Below, in pieces: positions 16,980 to 25,876 of a DNA stretch of 64,000 bases. Where the stretch lies: NCBI RefSeq assembly GCF_014205225.1, contig NZ_JACHNB010000001.1, positions 1,674,001 to 1,738,000 of the forward strand. The letters are read 5' to 3'. This DNA comes from Actinoplanes octamycinicus (lineage in GTDB: Bacteria > Actinomycetota > Actinomycetes > Mycobacteriales > Micromonosporaceae). The first letter of the stretch is position 1; every line of letters starts with the position of its first letter. The translations under genes and the position numbers were made by a program. The notes beneath the pieces were generated by a model, which did not search any database, was not told where the DNA came from, and saw only the letters and a program-made list of their open reading frames with translations.

Positions 16980-17572
16980 GCGGTCGGATCGCTGTCCGTG
17001 ACGGCGAGTTGTTTGTCGAGCCGGGCTGGGCGGCCCGACAGTGCTCCGGCACACCGCATCGCGTGAGGCGAGTCGGGCGGTGTGCGGCGCACAGGGGTGC
17101 GGGGGGTGCGGTGGGCTTGGTCGGCGACGCAGACGGGCGGTGTTCGGCTGGCACGGTGGGGTGAGACGGGTCAGGTTGCGCCGCGGACCGGCGTGCGGAG
17201 CACGCGGTGGGCTCGACGCGAGACGGGTCAGGCTGTGCTGTGCGCCGCGGACAGGGGTGCGGGGCGTGCGGCGGGCTCGGTCGGCGACGCAGACGGGCGG
17301 TGTTCGGCTGGCGCGGTGGGGTGAGACGGGTCAGGTTGCGCTGCGGACCGGCGTGCGGGGTGTGCGGTGGGCTCGGCTCGGTGGGGTGCGACGGGGTTGG
17401 GCGGTGCGGCGGACAGGGGTGTGCGGGGCGTGCGGTGGGCTCGGCTCGGTGAGGTGCGACGGGCTGGGCTTGGGCGGTTGACGGAGTTGGGTGGGGGCGC
17501 GGCCGGAAGGGTTCGGGTGGATCAGGGAGACTTGGCGTGCGGCGGGGAGGCCGCGCTTGGGGAGGAGTCCGG
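16980..17572. repeat. Spacer filled with imperfect 160-bp repeats
   Basis: Between the VOC gene and the phosphoesterase, a block at about 17088-17199 recurs at 17248-17359 with a 160-bp offset and few differences. Both copies include TCGGCGACGCAGACGGGCGG. A third, partial copy of the left end starts near 17406. G and T dominate the plus strand. Reading frames across it give only Gly/Arg/Cys-rich repeats, so it is probably non-coding. Confidence 0.75.
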
Positions 17573-19261
17573 GTGGCAGCGTTCTTCGCGGTGATCCTGC
17601 TGGTCATCGTTCTGATCCACCTCTACCTGTACAAGCGCCTGGTGCAAGACCCGCTGCGGCCGGGCCGGGCACGCCGGGTGGGCACGGTGATCACCGCCGT
17701 CCTCATCCTGCTGGTGCCGGCGACGCTGATCGGGGTGCGGTCCGGGCACGTGAAGTGGCTGGCCTGGCCGGGCTACCTGTGGATCGCCCTGATGTTCTAC
17801 CTGCTCGTCACGCTGCTGGTGCTGGAGATCCCGCGGCTGATCGTGCGGCTGACGTGGGTGCGCCGCGGGCGTACCGAGAAGGGGTCGGAAGCGAAGCCGG
17901 CCCGACGCGAACCGGCGGATGCCGGGGCCCGTTCTGCCGCGGGCGCACCGGCCGCGACGAGCGACGAGGCGCCGGCCGAGAAGACGCCGACTCTGGCGAG
18001 CGCGGCCGCCAACGCGGGCCCGCTCGCCGAGATCCGCCCAGTGACCGAGACGAGCACACCGGGCCCGGGAAGCGCCGCAGGGCCGGGAAGCGCCGCAGGG
18101 CCGGCAAGCGCCGCAGGGCCGGCAAGCGCCGCAGGGCCGGCAAGCGCCGCAGGGCCGGCAAGCGCCGCAGGGCCGGCAAGCGCCGCAGGGCCGGCAAGCG
18201 CCGCAGGGCCGGCAAGCGCCGCAGGGCCGGCAAGCGCCGCAGGGCCGGCAAGCGCCGCAGGGCCGGCAAGCGCCGCAGGGCCGGCAAGCGCCGCGGGCAC
18301 GGAAGACACCACGGGCGCGGGAGGCGCGAGAGCTCAAGGCGCGCGCGAGGGAAGCCCGGACGCGGGTGGAGCGGATGGCTCTGATGGCGGGACGGGGTCG
18401 TCGGGTGAGGCCGGCACGGCCGGGGGTCAAGACGGCGGCGGGATGGATCGGCGGCTGGTGCTGGCTCGGGGGGCGGCGATCTTTGCGGGGCTGACGGCGG
18501 CGAGTGTGACCGGCTATGGGATTCGGACGGCTACCGGGGCGCCTCGGATCGACCGGGTGCGGATTCCGATTGCCCAGCTGCCCCGGTCCATGGAGGGGAC
18601 GAGGCTGGCCGTGGTGTCCGACATTCACCTCGGGCCACTGACCGGAATCGGTCACACGGAGCGCATCACGCGGGTGATCAATTCGGTGAACGCGGACCTG
18701 GTGTGCGTCGTCGGCGATCTCGTCGACGGCAGTGTCGCGGAACTGGGACGGCTCGCCGAGCCGCTGCGCGGGATCGAGTCGCGGCACGGCGCCTACTTCG
18801 TGACCGGCAACCACGAGTACTACTCCGGCTATCAGGAGTGGATCGACGAGGTGGCCGAGCTGGGCATGCGCCCGCTGCGCAACGAGCGGGTCGAGATCGA
18901 CGGGCTTGACCTGGCCGGGGTCAACGACCTGGGTGGGGAGGAGCACGGTGATCCGGCCGATTTCGGCAAGGCGCTCGGTGACCGGGACACCGGCCGGCCG
19001 GTCGTGCTGATGGCGCATCAGCCGCTGGCCGCGAAACAGGCCGCGCCCTACGGCGTGGATCTCCAGGTCTCCGGGCACACCCACGGCGGCCAGATGGCGC
19101 CGTTCAACTTCCTCGTGAAGGTGCAGCAACCGGTAGTCTCCGGCTTCGGACGGGTGGACGGCGTGCCGGTTTACGTGACCAACGGCGCGGGTTTCTGGGG
19201 CCCACCGGTCCGCGTGGGCGCGCCGCCGCAGGTCACGGTGGTCGAACTCCGCGTGGCGTAA
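17573..19261 (+). CDS. Membrane metallophosphoesterase with hexapeptide-repeat linker
   Basis: About 562 residues. Three hydrophobic segments within the first 90 residues form a membrane domain. A polar, Ala/Pro/Glu-rich linker follows, including 13 GP(A/G)SAA hexapeptides at about residues 164-241. Next come another hydrophobic segment after [11 protein letters not shown] and a calcineurin-like phosphoesterase domain: [36 protein letters not shown] and SGHTHGGQ. All metal ligands are present. This resembles YkuE/YaeI-type phosphodiesterases acting on membrane lipids; the substrate is unknown. GTG 17573 follows GGAGGAG by 6 bp. Confidence 0.85.
   Translation: MAAFFAVILLVIVLIHLYLYKRLVQDPLRPGRARRVGTVITAVLILLVPATLIGVRSGHVKWLAWPGYLWIALMFYLLVTLLVLEIPRLIVRLTWVRRGRTEKGSEAKPARREPADAGARSAAGAPAATSDEAPAEKTPTLASAAANAGPLAEIRPVTETSTPGPGSAAGPGSAAGPASAAGPASAAGPASAAGPASAAGPASAAGPASAAGPASAAGPASAAGPASAAGPASAAGPASAAGTEDTTGAGGARAQGAREGSPDAGGADGSDGGTGSSGEAGTAGGQDGGGMDRRLVLARGAAIFAGLTAASVTGYGIRTATGAPRIDRVRIPIAQLPRSMEGTRLAVVSDIHLGPLTGIGHTERITRVINSVNADLVCVVGDLVDGSVAELGRLAEPLRGIESRHGAYFVTGNHEYYSGYQEWIDEVAELGMRPLRNERVEIDGLDLAGVNDLGGEEHGDPADFGKALGDRDTGRPVVLMAHQPLAAKQAAPYGVDLQVSGHTHGGQMAPFNFLVKVQQPVVSGFGRVDGVPVYVTNGAGFWGPPVRVGAPPQVTVVELRVA
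18062..18295 (+). repeat. 13 tandem 18-bp units within the phosphoesterase gene
   Basis: Thirteen in-frame 18-bp units (typical unit GGGCCGGCAAGCGCCGCA) encode GPASAA; the first two encode GPGSAA. Copies 3-12 are nearly identical in DNA, which points to recent expansion by slippage. In the +1 frame the same DNA would encode Lys/Arg-rich repeats, which are not believed. Confidence 0.95.
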
Positions 19262-19326
19262 CTCATCAAGATCGGTAAGTGTGTTTGAGCGTGGCGATTC
19301 TTGCCGGAACCGACGGCCGTGACAGG

Positions 19327-22300
19327 ATGCGAGACGTGGAGGTCAGCCCGGACACATACGTCGCGGACCTACACATTCACTCGCGATACTCGCGGGCCTG
19401 CAGTCGCGATCTGACCCTGCCCAACCTGGCCTGGTGGGCACGGCGCAAGGGCATCGCCCTGCTGGGCACCGGTGACTTCACCCACCCGGCGTGGTTCGAG
19501 CACCTCCGGGAGAGCCTCGATCCGGCCGAGCCCGGCCTCTACCGGCTGAACGACGAGCAGCCGGTCACCCAGCGCCTGCCCGGCTCGCTCAAGGGCACCG
19601 CGCCGGCCCGGTTCATGCTCAGCGTGGAGATCTCCACGATCTACAAGCGGGACGACCGCACCCGCAAGGTGCACCATTTGCTGTACGCGCCGGACTTCGA
19701 GTCGGCCGCGCGGATCAACACCGCACTGGGCCGGATCGGCAACCTGACCGCCGACGGCCGTCCGATCCTCGGCCTGGACTCCCGCGACCTGCTGGAGATC
19801 ACCCTGGAGGCCGGCGGCTATCTGATCCCGGCGCACATCTGGACGCCGTGGTTCTCCGCGCTCGGCTCCAAGTCCGGCTTCGACGCGATCGCCGACTGCT
19901 ACGCCGACCTGGCCGACCACATCACCGCGGTGGAGACCGGCCTCTCCTCCGACCCGGCGATGAACTGGCGGGTTTCCAGCCTGGACCGCTACCGCCTGGT
20001 CTCGAACTCGGACGCGCACTCGCCCGGTGCCCTGGCCCGCGAGGCCACCCTGTTCACCGGCACCCCGGACTACTTCGCGGTGCGCGACGGCGTCGGCCTG
20101 GCCGGCACCCTGGAGTTCTTCCCGGAGGAGGGCAAGTACCACGCCGACGGCCACCGCGCCTGCGGCGTGAACTGGGAGCCGGAGCGCACCCGGGAGGCCG
20201 GCGGCCGCTGCCCGGAGTGCGGTCGCCCACTGACCGTCGGCGTGCTCAGCCGGGTCGAGGACCTGGCCGACCGCCCGGCCGACTTCACCAAGGACACGCA
20301 CGTCGAGCACCTGATCCAGCTGCACGAGATCCTCGGCGAGATCCACGGTGTCGGCCCCAAGTCGAAGACCGTCGAGTCGCAGCTCAACCACCTGGTCGCC
20401 ACGCTCGGCGCGGAGCTGGACATCCTCCGCAAGGTCCCGGTCGACGAGATCGGCAGGGCCGGCGGCGACGAGCTGCGCGAGGCGATCACCCGGCTGCGGC
20501 GCGGCGACGTGCGGCGGGTCCCGGGCTACGACGGCGAGTACGGCGTGATCACCCTCTTCGAGCCGGGCGAGTTGCGCAACCGCACCAGCGCGCCGCAGGT
20601 GGAGACCCTTTTCGACATGCTCCCGATGGAGAAGTCGAAGCCGGCGGTCAAGGAGGAGAAGCCGAAGCCGAAGGCCAAACCGGCGAAGGAGAAGCCGGCC
20701 CCGCCGCCGATCGCCCCGCCGCCCAGCCCGCACGAGCCGTTCGAGCCGATGCTGGCCGGCATGGAGGAGGTCGGCACCGGCCTGCTGGACCGGCTCGACG
20801 CGATGCAGCGGGTGGCCGCGTCCGCGCCGGGCGGGCCGCTGCTGATCGTGGCCGGCCCGGGCACCGGCAAGACCCGCACGCTGACCCACCGGATCGCCTA
20901 TCTCTGCGCCGAGCTGGGCGTCTTCCCGGAGCGCTGCCTGGCGATCACCTTCACCCGGCGGGCCGCGGCCGAGCTGCGCGAGCGGCTGGAGAGCCTGCTC
21001 GGCGACGTGGCCGAGGACATCACCGTGGGCACCTTCCACGCGCTGGGCCTGACCATCCTGAAGGAGAACGCCAAGGCGGCCGGCTTGGGCGCCGGCTGGC
21101 GGATCGCCGAGGAGCCGGAGCAGAAAGCGGCCCGCGAGCAGGCCGGCGAGGACGACACGGCGTACCGGAAATTGTTGCGCCAGCAGGACCTGGTCGATCT
21201 GGACGACCTGATCAGCGTCCCGGTGACGCTGCTGCGCGAGGACGCCGCGCTGGTCGAGCGGTACCGGAAGCGCTGGCAGTGGATCTTCGTCGACGAGTAC
21301 CAGGACGTCGACGAGCTGCAATATGAGTTGCTCCGCCTGCTCTCCCCGGCGGACGGCAACCTGTGCGCGATCGGCGACCCGGACCAGGCGATCTACTCGT
21401 TCCGCGGCGCGGACGTGCGCTACTTCCTCCGCTTCAACCAGGACTTCGTGGACGCCCGGCTGGTCCGGCTGACCCGCAACTACCGGTCCTCGGCGCCGAT
21501 CCTGGCCGCCGCGGTGCAGGCCATCGCCCCGTCGTCGCTGGTCCGCGGCCGTCGGCTGGACCCGGCCCGGCTGGACCCGGAGGCGCCGCTGGTCGGCCGC
21601 TACCCGGCGCGCAGCGTCGCGGACGAGGCCGACTTCGTGGTCCGGACCATCGACGAGCTGGTCGGCGGCCTGTCCCACCGGTCGCTGGACTCGGGCCGGG
21701 TGGATTCCCGCGCGGCCGTCGCCGGCACCCTCTCGTTCTCCGACATCGCGGTGCTCTACCGCACCGACTCGCAGTCCGGTCCGATCCTGGACGCGCTGCT
21801 GCGGGCCGGCGTGCCGGTGCAGAAGCGCTCGCACAACCGGCTGCGGGACCGGGCCGGCGTCGAGGTGATCGCCCGCGAGCTGCGGCACGCCGGCGGGCTG
21901 GGCGGCTCGCTGGCCGCCCGGGTGAAGCTGTCCGCCCAGGTGCTGGCTCAGCGCTACGCGGCGCCGACACTGGACGGCGGCCAGCTCACCCCGGAGGACA
22001 TCTGGTCGGCGGCCGACCTGCTCACCCCGCTGGCCCAGCGGGTGGGCGACGACCTGCCGCAGTTCCTGCAACAGCTGGAGACCGGCGCCGAGGTGGACGC
22101 GCTGGATCCGCGCGCCGAGGCGGTCAACCTGCTCACCCTGCACGCCGCGAAGGGCCTGGAGTTCCCGGTGGTCTTCCTGGTCGGCTGCGAGGACGGGCTG
22201 CTGCCGCTGCGCTGGCCCGGGTCGACGCCGTCCGAGGAGGAGATCGCCGAGGAGCGGCGGCTGTTCTTCGTCGGTCTGACCCGGGCGCAGGACCGGCTCT

Positions 22301-22452
22301 ACGTGAGCTACGCGGCGAAGCGGTCCCGGCACGGCAGCGAGCGGGAGCAGCAGCCGACGCCGTTCCTCGACGTGATCGATTCCGGCCTGTTCGAGCGGCT
22401 GGGCGAGGCAGCCCCGGCCCGGCCGAAGGATCGGCAGCTCAGGCTGCTGTGA
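19327..22452 (+). CDS. EndoQ-like PHP nuclease fused to UvrD/Rep helicase
   Basis: About 1041 residues. Residues 5-400 match the endonuclease Q (TIGR00375-type PHP) family: VADLHIHSRYSRACS, GTGDFTHP, the VEIST strand, IPAHIWTPWFS, SNSDAHSP and the zinc finger CGVNWEPER...CPECGRPL. EndoQ cuts DNA 5' to deaminated bases such as uracil and hypoxanthine. A Lys/Pro linker (450-480) leads to a superfamily 1 helicase: AGPGTGKTRTLTHR (Walker A, near 510), VDEYQDVDELQ, GDPDQAIYSFRGAD, LTRNYRSS, LTLHAAKGLEFPVVF and FVGLTRAQDRLYVS. The domains suggest coupled lesion incision and unwinding. ATG 19327 opens the PHP domain. Confidence 0.92.
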   Translation: MRDVEVSPDTYVADLHIHSRYSRACSRDLTLPNLAWWARRKGIALLGTGDFTHPAWFEHLRESLDPAEPGLYRLNDEQPVTQRLPGSLKGTAPARFMLSVEISTIYKRDDRTRKVHHLLYAPDFESAARINTALGRIGNLTADGRPILGLDSRDLLEITLEAGGYLIPAHIWTPWFSALGSKSGFDAIADCYADLADHITAVETGLSSDPAMNWRVSSLDRYRLVSNSDAHSPGALAREATLFTGTPDYFAVRDGVGLAGTLEFFPEEGKYHADGHRACGVNWEPERTREAGGRCPECGRPLTVGVLSRVEDLADRPADFTKDTHVEHLIQLHEILGEIHGVGPKSKTVESQLNHLVATLGAELDILRKVPVDEIGRAGGDELREAITRLRRGDVRRVPGYDGEYGVITLFEPGELRNRTSAPQVETLFDMLPMEKSKPAVKEEKPKPKAKPAKEKPAPPPIAPPPSPHEPFEPMLAGMEEVGTGLLDRLDAMQRVAASAPGGPLLIVAGPGTGKTRTLTHRIAYLCAELGVFPERCLAITFTRRAAAELRERLESLLGDVAEDITVGTFHALGLTILKENAKAAGLGAGWRIAEEPEQKAAREQAGEDDTAYRKLLRQQDLVDLDDLISVPVTLLREDAALVERYRKRWQWIFVDEYQDVDELQYELLRLLSPADGNLCAIGDPDQAIYSFRGADVRYFLRFNQDFVDARLVRLTRNYRSSAPILAAAVQAIAPSSLVRGRRLDPARLDPEAPLVGRYPARSVADEADFVVRTIDELVGGLSHRSLDSGRVDSRAAVAGTLSFSDIAVLYRTDSQSGPILDALLRAGVPVQKRSHNRLRDRAGVEVIARELRHAGGLGGSLAARVKLSAQVLAQRYAAPTLDGGQLTPEDIWSAADLLTPLAQRVGDDLPQFLQQLETGAEVDALDPRAEAVNLLTLHAAKGLEFPVVFLVGCEDGLLPLRWPGSTPSEEEIAEERRLFFVGLTRAQDRLYVSYAAKRSRHGSEREQQPTPFLDVIDSGLFERLGEAAPARPKDRQLRLL

Positions 22453-22510
22453 CGAGGCGGCCGAAGTAACGGCGGAGCGGCCGCGGGGCCGGCAGCTCAG
22501 GCTGCTGTGA
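22432..22510. repeat. 21-bp direct repeat at the ends of two convergent genes
   Basis: An identical 21-bp sequence occupies 22432-22452 and 22490-22510. The first copy is the last six codons and stop of the helicase gene; the second covers the end of the convergent prepilin peptidase gene. Each copy contains a hairpin, GCAGC-TCAG-GCTGC, so they may act as paired terminators. Confidence 0.85.
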
Positions 22511-23051
22511 GCAGTCCGGCCAGCGCCCCGAGCAGCAGCGCGGGCCCGAACGGGAAGATCCGGCGGCGCCGGGTGGCCAGCAGCACCACGGCCACCCCGC
22601 CGCCGATCAGGTGCGCCGCGAGCAGCGCGGCGAGCACCGCCGGCCAGCCCGCGACCAGGCCGACCAGCAGCGCCAGCACCGCGCCGAGCTTCACGTCGCC
22701 GAGCCCGAGCCCGCGGCCCGGCAGCAGCGCGATCAGCAGGTAGCCGGCGCCGACCAGCAGCGCGGCGAGCAGCGCCGGGCCGATCCGGGCCGGGGCGAGC
22801 AGGGCGAGCGGCAGCCCGGCACCGGCCGCCAGGGCGCCGACGAGCCGGTCGGGCAGCCGCAGCGTGCGCAGGTCGATCACGGCGAGCAGCACGCCGATCT
22901 CGACGCCGAACAGCAGGACCGGCAGCTGCGGGACCGGCCCGAGCCGGGCCGCCAGGAGCGCGGCGGCCAGCAGCGCGGCGAGAGCGCCGGCGAAGCACCG
23001 GCCGGCCGGGAAGACCACCGGCACCATCAAGATCACAAGCGGTAACCACAC
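22497..23051 (-). CDS. Prepilin peptidase (A24 family), short form
   Basis: 184 residues, almost entirely hydrophobic with about six or seven membrane helices. The two catalytic aspartates of the A24 leader peptidases are present: AVIDLRTLRLPDRLV and the GxGD motif GLGLGDVKLG. The N-terminal cytoplasmic domain with Cys residues (methylation/zinc domain of PilD) is absent, as in short archaeal- and TadV-like forms. It would process type IV or Tad pilin precursors, but no pilus gene lies nearby. GTG 23051 is chosen at the start of the first helix; the longer upstream frame is Gly/Pro-rich and not credible. Confidence 0.85.
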   Translation of the reverse strand: MWLPLVILMVPVVFPAGRCFAGALAALLAAALLAARLGPVPQLPVLLFGVEIGVLLAVIDLRTLRLPDRLVGALAAGAGLPLALLAPARIGPALLAALLVGAGYLLIALLPGRGLGLGDVKLGAVLALLVGLVAGWPAVLAALLAAHLIGGGVAVVLLATRRRRIFPFGPALLLGALAGLLTAA

Positions 23052-23095
23052 GATCCGGCAAGGTAACGGCCCGGCCGGGCGAACGCAGGTCGGGT

Positions 23096-23129
23096 TGTGG
23101 ACAACCCCGGCCGATGTGATGTGTCCACA
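23096..23129. promoter_or_regulatory. DnaA box pair
   Basis: TGTGGACAA at 23096-23104 is a perfect DnaA box on the minus strand. GTGTCCACA at 23121-23129 is one mismatch from TTGTCCACA on the plus strand. The pair lies in the 127-bp gap between the divergent prepilin peptidase and LppU-like genes. Confidence 0.45.
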
Positions 23130-23178
23130 GGCGATTCCGGCACCGTCGGCGCAGGCCGCGCACGCTACCGTGACAGGC

Positions 23179-23823
23179 ATGTCGCACAACGGCCCGCACT
23201 CCGGCCCGCCCTGGTCCGGCGGACGCCCCGAGGAGCCGTACGCGGAGCCCTCCGACCCGTGGGGGGAGAACAGCCGCGCCCTGCACGACCCGGCCTGGGA
23301 CGCCGCCCCGATCCCGCACCAGCAGTACCCGGCGCAGCCGGCCTGGCAGCCGTCCGCGCCGCCACCGCCGCCACCACCACCGGCGCCGGAGCGGGGCGGG
23401 CGCCGCGGCATCGCGATGGGCGCCCTGATCGCGGTGCTCAGCGTGCTGCTCGGCGGCGGCCTGGCCACCACGGTGTGGTACCTGCTGGGTCGCAAGGACG
23501 ACGGCGGCACCCCGGCGGCCAGCGCGACCACCGCCGCGGCGGTCACCGTGCCGCGCCCGCAGACCAGCGCCGACGCCCGGTTCGCCGCCAAGGGTCAGTG
23601 TGTCCGCAACGAGGGCACCAACACCGAGCCGGAGCTGCGCATCGTCACCTGCACGACGAACACCTTCGAGGTGTTGAAGCGGATCGACGGCCGGACCACC
23701 GGGGAAAAGGACGCGGTCGCCAAGTGCGGCAAGGTGCCCGGTTACACCAAGTGGTACTACTACGACACCGAGTACGACGACGTCGACTTCGTGCTCTGTC
23801 TCCGCGAGTACCCGGCTCAGTAG
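23179..23823 (+). CDS. LppU/SCO3897-like membrane-anchored protein
   Basis: 214 residues. A Pro-rich N-terminal tail of about 75 residues, including a run of prolines, is cytoplasmic. One membrane helix follows (GIAMGALIAVLSVLLGGG, near 78-100), and then an extracellular Ala/Thr linker. The C-terminal domain (about 130-214) holds four cysteines (KGQCVRNEG, IVTCTTNTF, VAKCGKV, FVLCLREYP) and resembles the LppU/SCO3897 family. Its function is unknown. ATG 23179 begins MSHNGPHS; the frame is open further upstream through a region with DnaA boxes. Confidence 0.8.
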   Translation: MSHNGPHSGPPWSGGRPEEPYAEPSDPWGENSRALHDPAWDAAPIPHQQYPAQPAWQPSAPPPPPPPPAPERGGRRGIAMGALIAVLSVLLGGGLATTVWYLLGRKDDGGTPAASATTAAAVTVPRPQTSADARFAAKGQCVRNEGTNTEPELRIVTCTTNTFEVLKRIDGRTTGEKDAVAKCGKVPGYTKWYYYDTEYDDVDFVLCLREYPAQ

Positions 23824-23824
23824 G

Positions 23825-23901
23825 TCGCTCTAGCGGACTCTAGCGGCAGAGCTAGACAGCTTTAGAGCGACATATCGAGCGGACTCTAGCGTTCGTCCTA
23901 G
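23825..23901. promoter_or_regulatory. CTAG-rich repeat element upstream of the AAA ATPase gene
   Basis: The 77 bp between two genes hold five CTAG tetramers (23830, 23840, 23852, 23886, 23898). CTCTAGCGG repeats at 23828 and 23838, a 10-bp helical period, and CTCTAGCG recurs at 23884. The 13-mer GCGGACTCTAGCG occurs at 23833 and 23879. An inverted repeat pairs TCGCTCTA (23825-23832) with TAGAGCGA (23863-23870). The element ends 23 bp before the ATPase ATG. This looks like a multi-site operator or an mRNA structure; no known regulator was recognised. Confidence 0.6.
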
Positions 23902-23924
23902 ATGGCCCGATACGGTGCTACGTC

Positions 23925-25130
23925 ATGGATCCGGTGCGGAACCCGTATGCCCCCGGCGCCGGTCAGCGCCCGCCCGAGCTGGCCGGACGCGGCCGTGAGC
24001 TGGACGCCTTCGACATCGTCCTGGAGCGGGTGGCCCGCGGCCGCCCGGAGCGCAGCCTGGTCCTCACCGGCCTGCGCGGGGTCGGCAAGACGGTGCTGCT
24101 CAACACGCTGCGCTCGGCCGCGATCGGCCGGCTGTGGGGCACCGGCAAGATCGAGGCGCGGCCCGACCAGTCGCTGCGCCGCCCGGTCTCCGGCGCACTG
24201 CACATGGCGATCCGCGAGCTGGCCCCGCACCACCGCGACCCGGAGCGGGTGGACGAGGTGCTCGGCGTGCTCAAGGCGTTCGCGCTGCGGGCCAACGACG
24301 CGAACGGCAAGATCCGGGACCGCTGGGCGCCGGGCATCGACGTGCCGCCGGCGCGCGGCCGGGCCGACTCCGGCGACATCGAGATCGACCTGGTCGAGCT
24401 CTTCACCGACGCGGCGTCGCTGGCCACCGACGTGGGCACCGGGATCGCCCTGTTCATCGACGAGATGCAGGACCTGAGCGCGACCGACGTGTCGGCGCTC
24501 TGCGCGGCCTGCCACGAGCTGTCCCAGCTCGGCGCGCCGCTGATCGTGGTCGGCGCCGGGCTGCCGCACCTGCCCGCGGTGCTGTCCGCCGCCAAGTCGT
24601 ACTCCGAGCGGCTGTTCCGCTACCAGCGGATCGACCGGCTGGATCGGGACGCGGCCGACTACGCGCTCGCGGTGCCGGCCGAGCGCGAGGACGTGGACTA
24701 CGAGCAGGAGGCGCTGGACCTGCTCTACGAGAAGTCCGGCGGGTATCCGTACTTCGTGCAGGCGTACGGCAAGGCCACCTGGGACCACGCGCCGCAGTCG
24801 CCGATCACCGCGGACGACGTCCGGGTCGCCGCGCCGGAGGCGGAGAGCGAGCTGGCGGTCGGCTTCTTCGGCTCCCGCTTCGAGCGGGCCACCCCGGCCG
24901 AGCGGGAGTACATGCGGGCGATGGCCGCGCTCTCCAACGATCCGGGCAACGACATGGACGCCGCGGTGCCGACCTCGGACATCGCCGTGGCGCTCGGCCG
25001 CAAGCCGGCCAGCCTCTCCCCGGCCCGGGACGCGCTGATCAAAAAAGGACTCATCTACTCCGGCGAGCGGGGCACGGTGGCGTTCACCGTCCCGCACTTC
25101 GGTCGCTACCTCAGAACGCAGCCGGTGTGA
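23925..25130 (+). CDS. AAA family ATPase with C-terminal winged helix (Orc1/Cdc6-like)
   Basis: 401 residues. A short N-terminal strand PPELAGRGRELDAFD introduces the P-loop domain: Walker A GLRGVGKTVLLN, Walker B ALFIDEMQDL, sensor LIVVGAGLPHLP and a lid with FRYQRIDRLDRDAADYAL. Residues about 310-395 form a winged helix (ERATPAEREYMRAM... PASLSPARDALIKKGLIYS). The layout resembles the Orc1/Cdc6 and MoxR-unrelated STAND-like ATPases common as single genes in actinobacteria. Its role is unknown; it is probably cytoplasmic and DNA-associated. The upstream CTAG-rich element suggests specific regulation. Confidence 0.8.
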   Translation: MDPVRNPYAPGAGQRPPELAGRGRELDAFDIVLERVARGRPERSLVLTGLRGVGKTVLLNTLRSAAIGRLWGTGKIEARPDQSLRRPVSGALHMAIRELAPHHRDPERVDEVLGVLKAFALRANDANGKIRDRWAPGIDVPPARGRADSGDIEIDLVELFTDAASLATDVGTGIALFIDEMQDLSATDVSALCAACHELSQLGAPLIVVGAGLPHLPAVLSAAKSYSERLFRYQRIDRLDRDAADYALAVPAEREDVDYEQEALDLLYEKSGGYPYFVQAYGKATWDHAPQSPITADDVRVAAPEAESELAVGFFGSRFERATPAEREYMRAMAALSNDPGNDMDAAVPTSDIAVALGRKPASLSPARDALIKKGLIYSGERGTVAFTVPHFGRYLRTQPV

Positions 25131-25158
25131 TCTTCCTCGGACGGGTATAAGGGATCTC

Positions 25159-25737
25159 ATGAAGCCCGTCCGCACCGCCGCCCGAGCCATGCTCGCCTCG
25201 ATCTTCGTGATCAGCGGGGTCCGCGTGCTGATCAATCCCGGTGAGGCCCGCGTCCAGGCCGCCCGCCGGGTCACCGACCGGCTCACCCCGCTGCTGGAAA
25301 AGGCCGATCCACGGCTGCCCACCGACCCGCGGACGCTGGTCCGGGCCAAGGCCGCCAGCGACGTGGTGGCCGGTCTGGCCCTGGCCACCGGCCGGTTCAC
25401 CCGGCCGGCCGCCGCGGTGCTGGCCGCCGGGCTGGTGCCGACCACGGTCGCCGGCCATCCGTTCTGGGCCGTGCCCCGGGACCGCCGGCCCGATCAGCAG
25501 ATCCACTTCCTGAAAAATCTCGGTCTGCTCGGCGGCCTGCTGCTCGCCGCGGTCGACACCGAGGGCGAGCCGGGCCTGCGCTACCGCACCGTGCACGCGG
25601 TCGACCGCGGTCAGCGCTCGGTCAGCCGCGTGGTGGACCGGTCGCAGCGGTCGGTGCGGCGCGCCGCCCGGACCGCGAAGCGGGAGGCGAAGATCGCCGC
25701 GCTCTCCGCCGCCGCTGCCCGGAAGCTGCCCGGCTGA
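25159..25737 (+). CDS. DoxX family membrane protein
   Basis: 192 residues. The N-terminal part matches DoxX: MKPVRTAARAMLASIFVISGV as the first helix, ARAKAASDVVAGLALATG-like helices 2-3, and the closing segment HFLKNLGLLGGLLLAAVDT. The C-terminal 45 residues are Arg-rich, with repeats around RGQRSVSRVVDRSQRSV, and should be cytoplasmic. DoxX proteins are linked to membrane redox or thiosulfate metabolism in a few cases, but most are uncharacterised. The gene starts 28 bp after the AAA ATPase and could be cotranscribed. Confidence 0.85.
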   Translation: MKPVRTAARAMLASIFVISGVRVLINPGEARVQAARRVTDRLTPLLEKADPRLPTDPRTLVRAKAASDVVAGLALATGRFTRPAAAVLAAGLVPTTVAGHPFWAVPRDRRPDQQIHFLKNLGLLGGLLLAAVDTEGEPGLRYRTVHAVDRGQRSVSRVVDRSQRSVRRAARTAKREAKIAALSAAAARKLPG

Positions 25738-25876
25738 CGAGACGCACCGGTTGCGCGCGGGCGTAATGTCCTAAATGACCGGATAACAACCTTGCGGCGA
25801 CCTCTGCGTTAAAGCGAACGAGGGGCCGCACGCGGACGGTCTGCGCCTTCACCGCTCGCTTCCGCCCGGCTACAAA

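Noticed and set aside
16980..17536. Gly/Arg/Cys-rich frames over the G-rich repeats
   Set aside because: Several frames are open at once because of base composition; none has a ribosome site or family resemblance.
17491..18384. Plus-strand frame with Lys/Arg-rich GKRRRA repeats
   Set aside because: It is the +1 reading of the GPASAA repeat inside the phosphoesterase gene; upstream and downstream parts show no domain.
19369..23319. A 1316-residue open frame on the minus strand opposite the helicase gene
   Set aside because: It is the antisense shadow of a clearly coding gene with canonical EndoQ and UvrD motifs; its translation is His/Arg/Gly-rich with no family resemblance.
22497..23591. 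364-aa version of the prepilin peptidase
   Set aside because: The extra N-terminal part overlaps the divergent LppU-like gene and is Gly/Pro-rich; the GTG at 23051 starts right at the first membrane helix.
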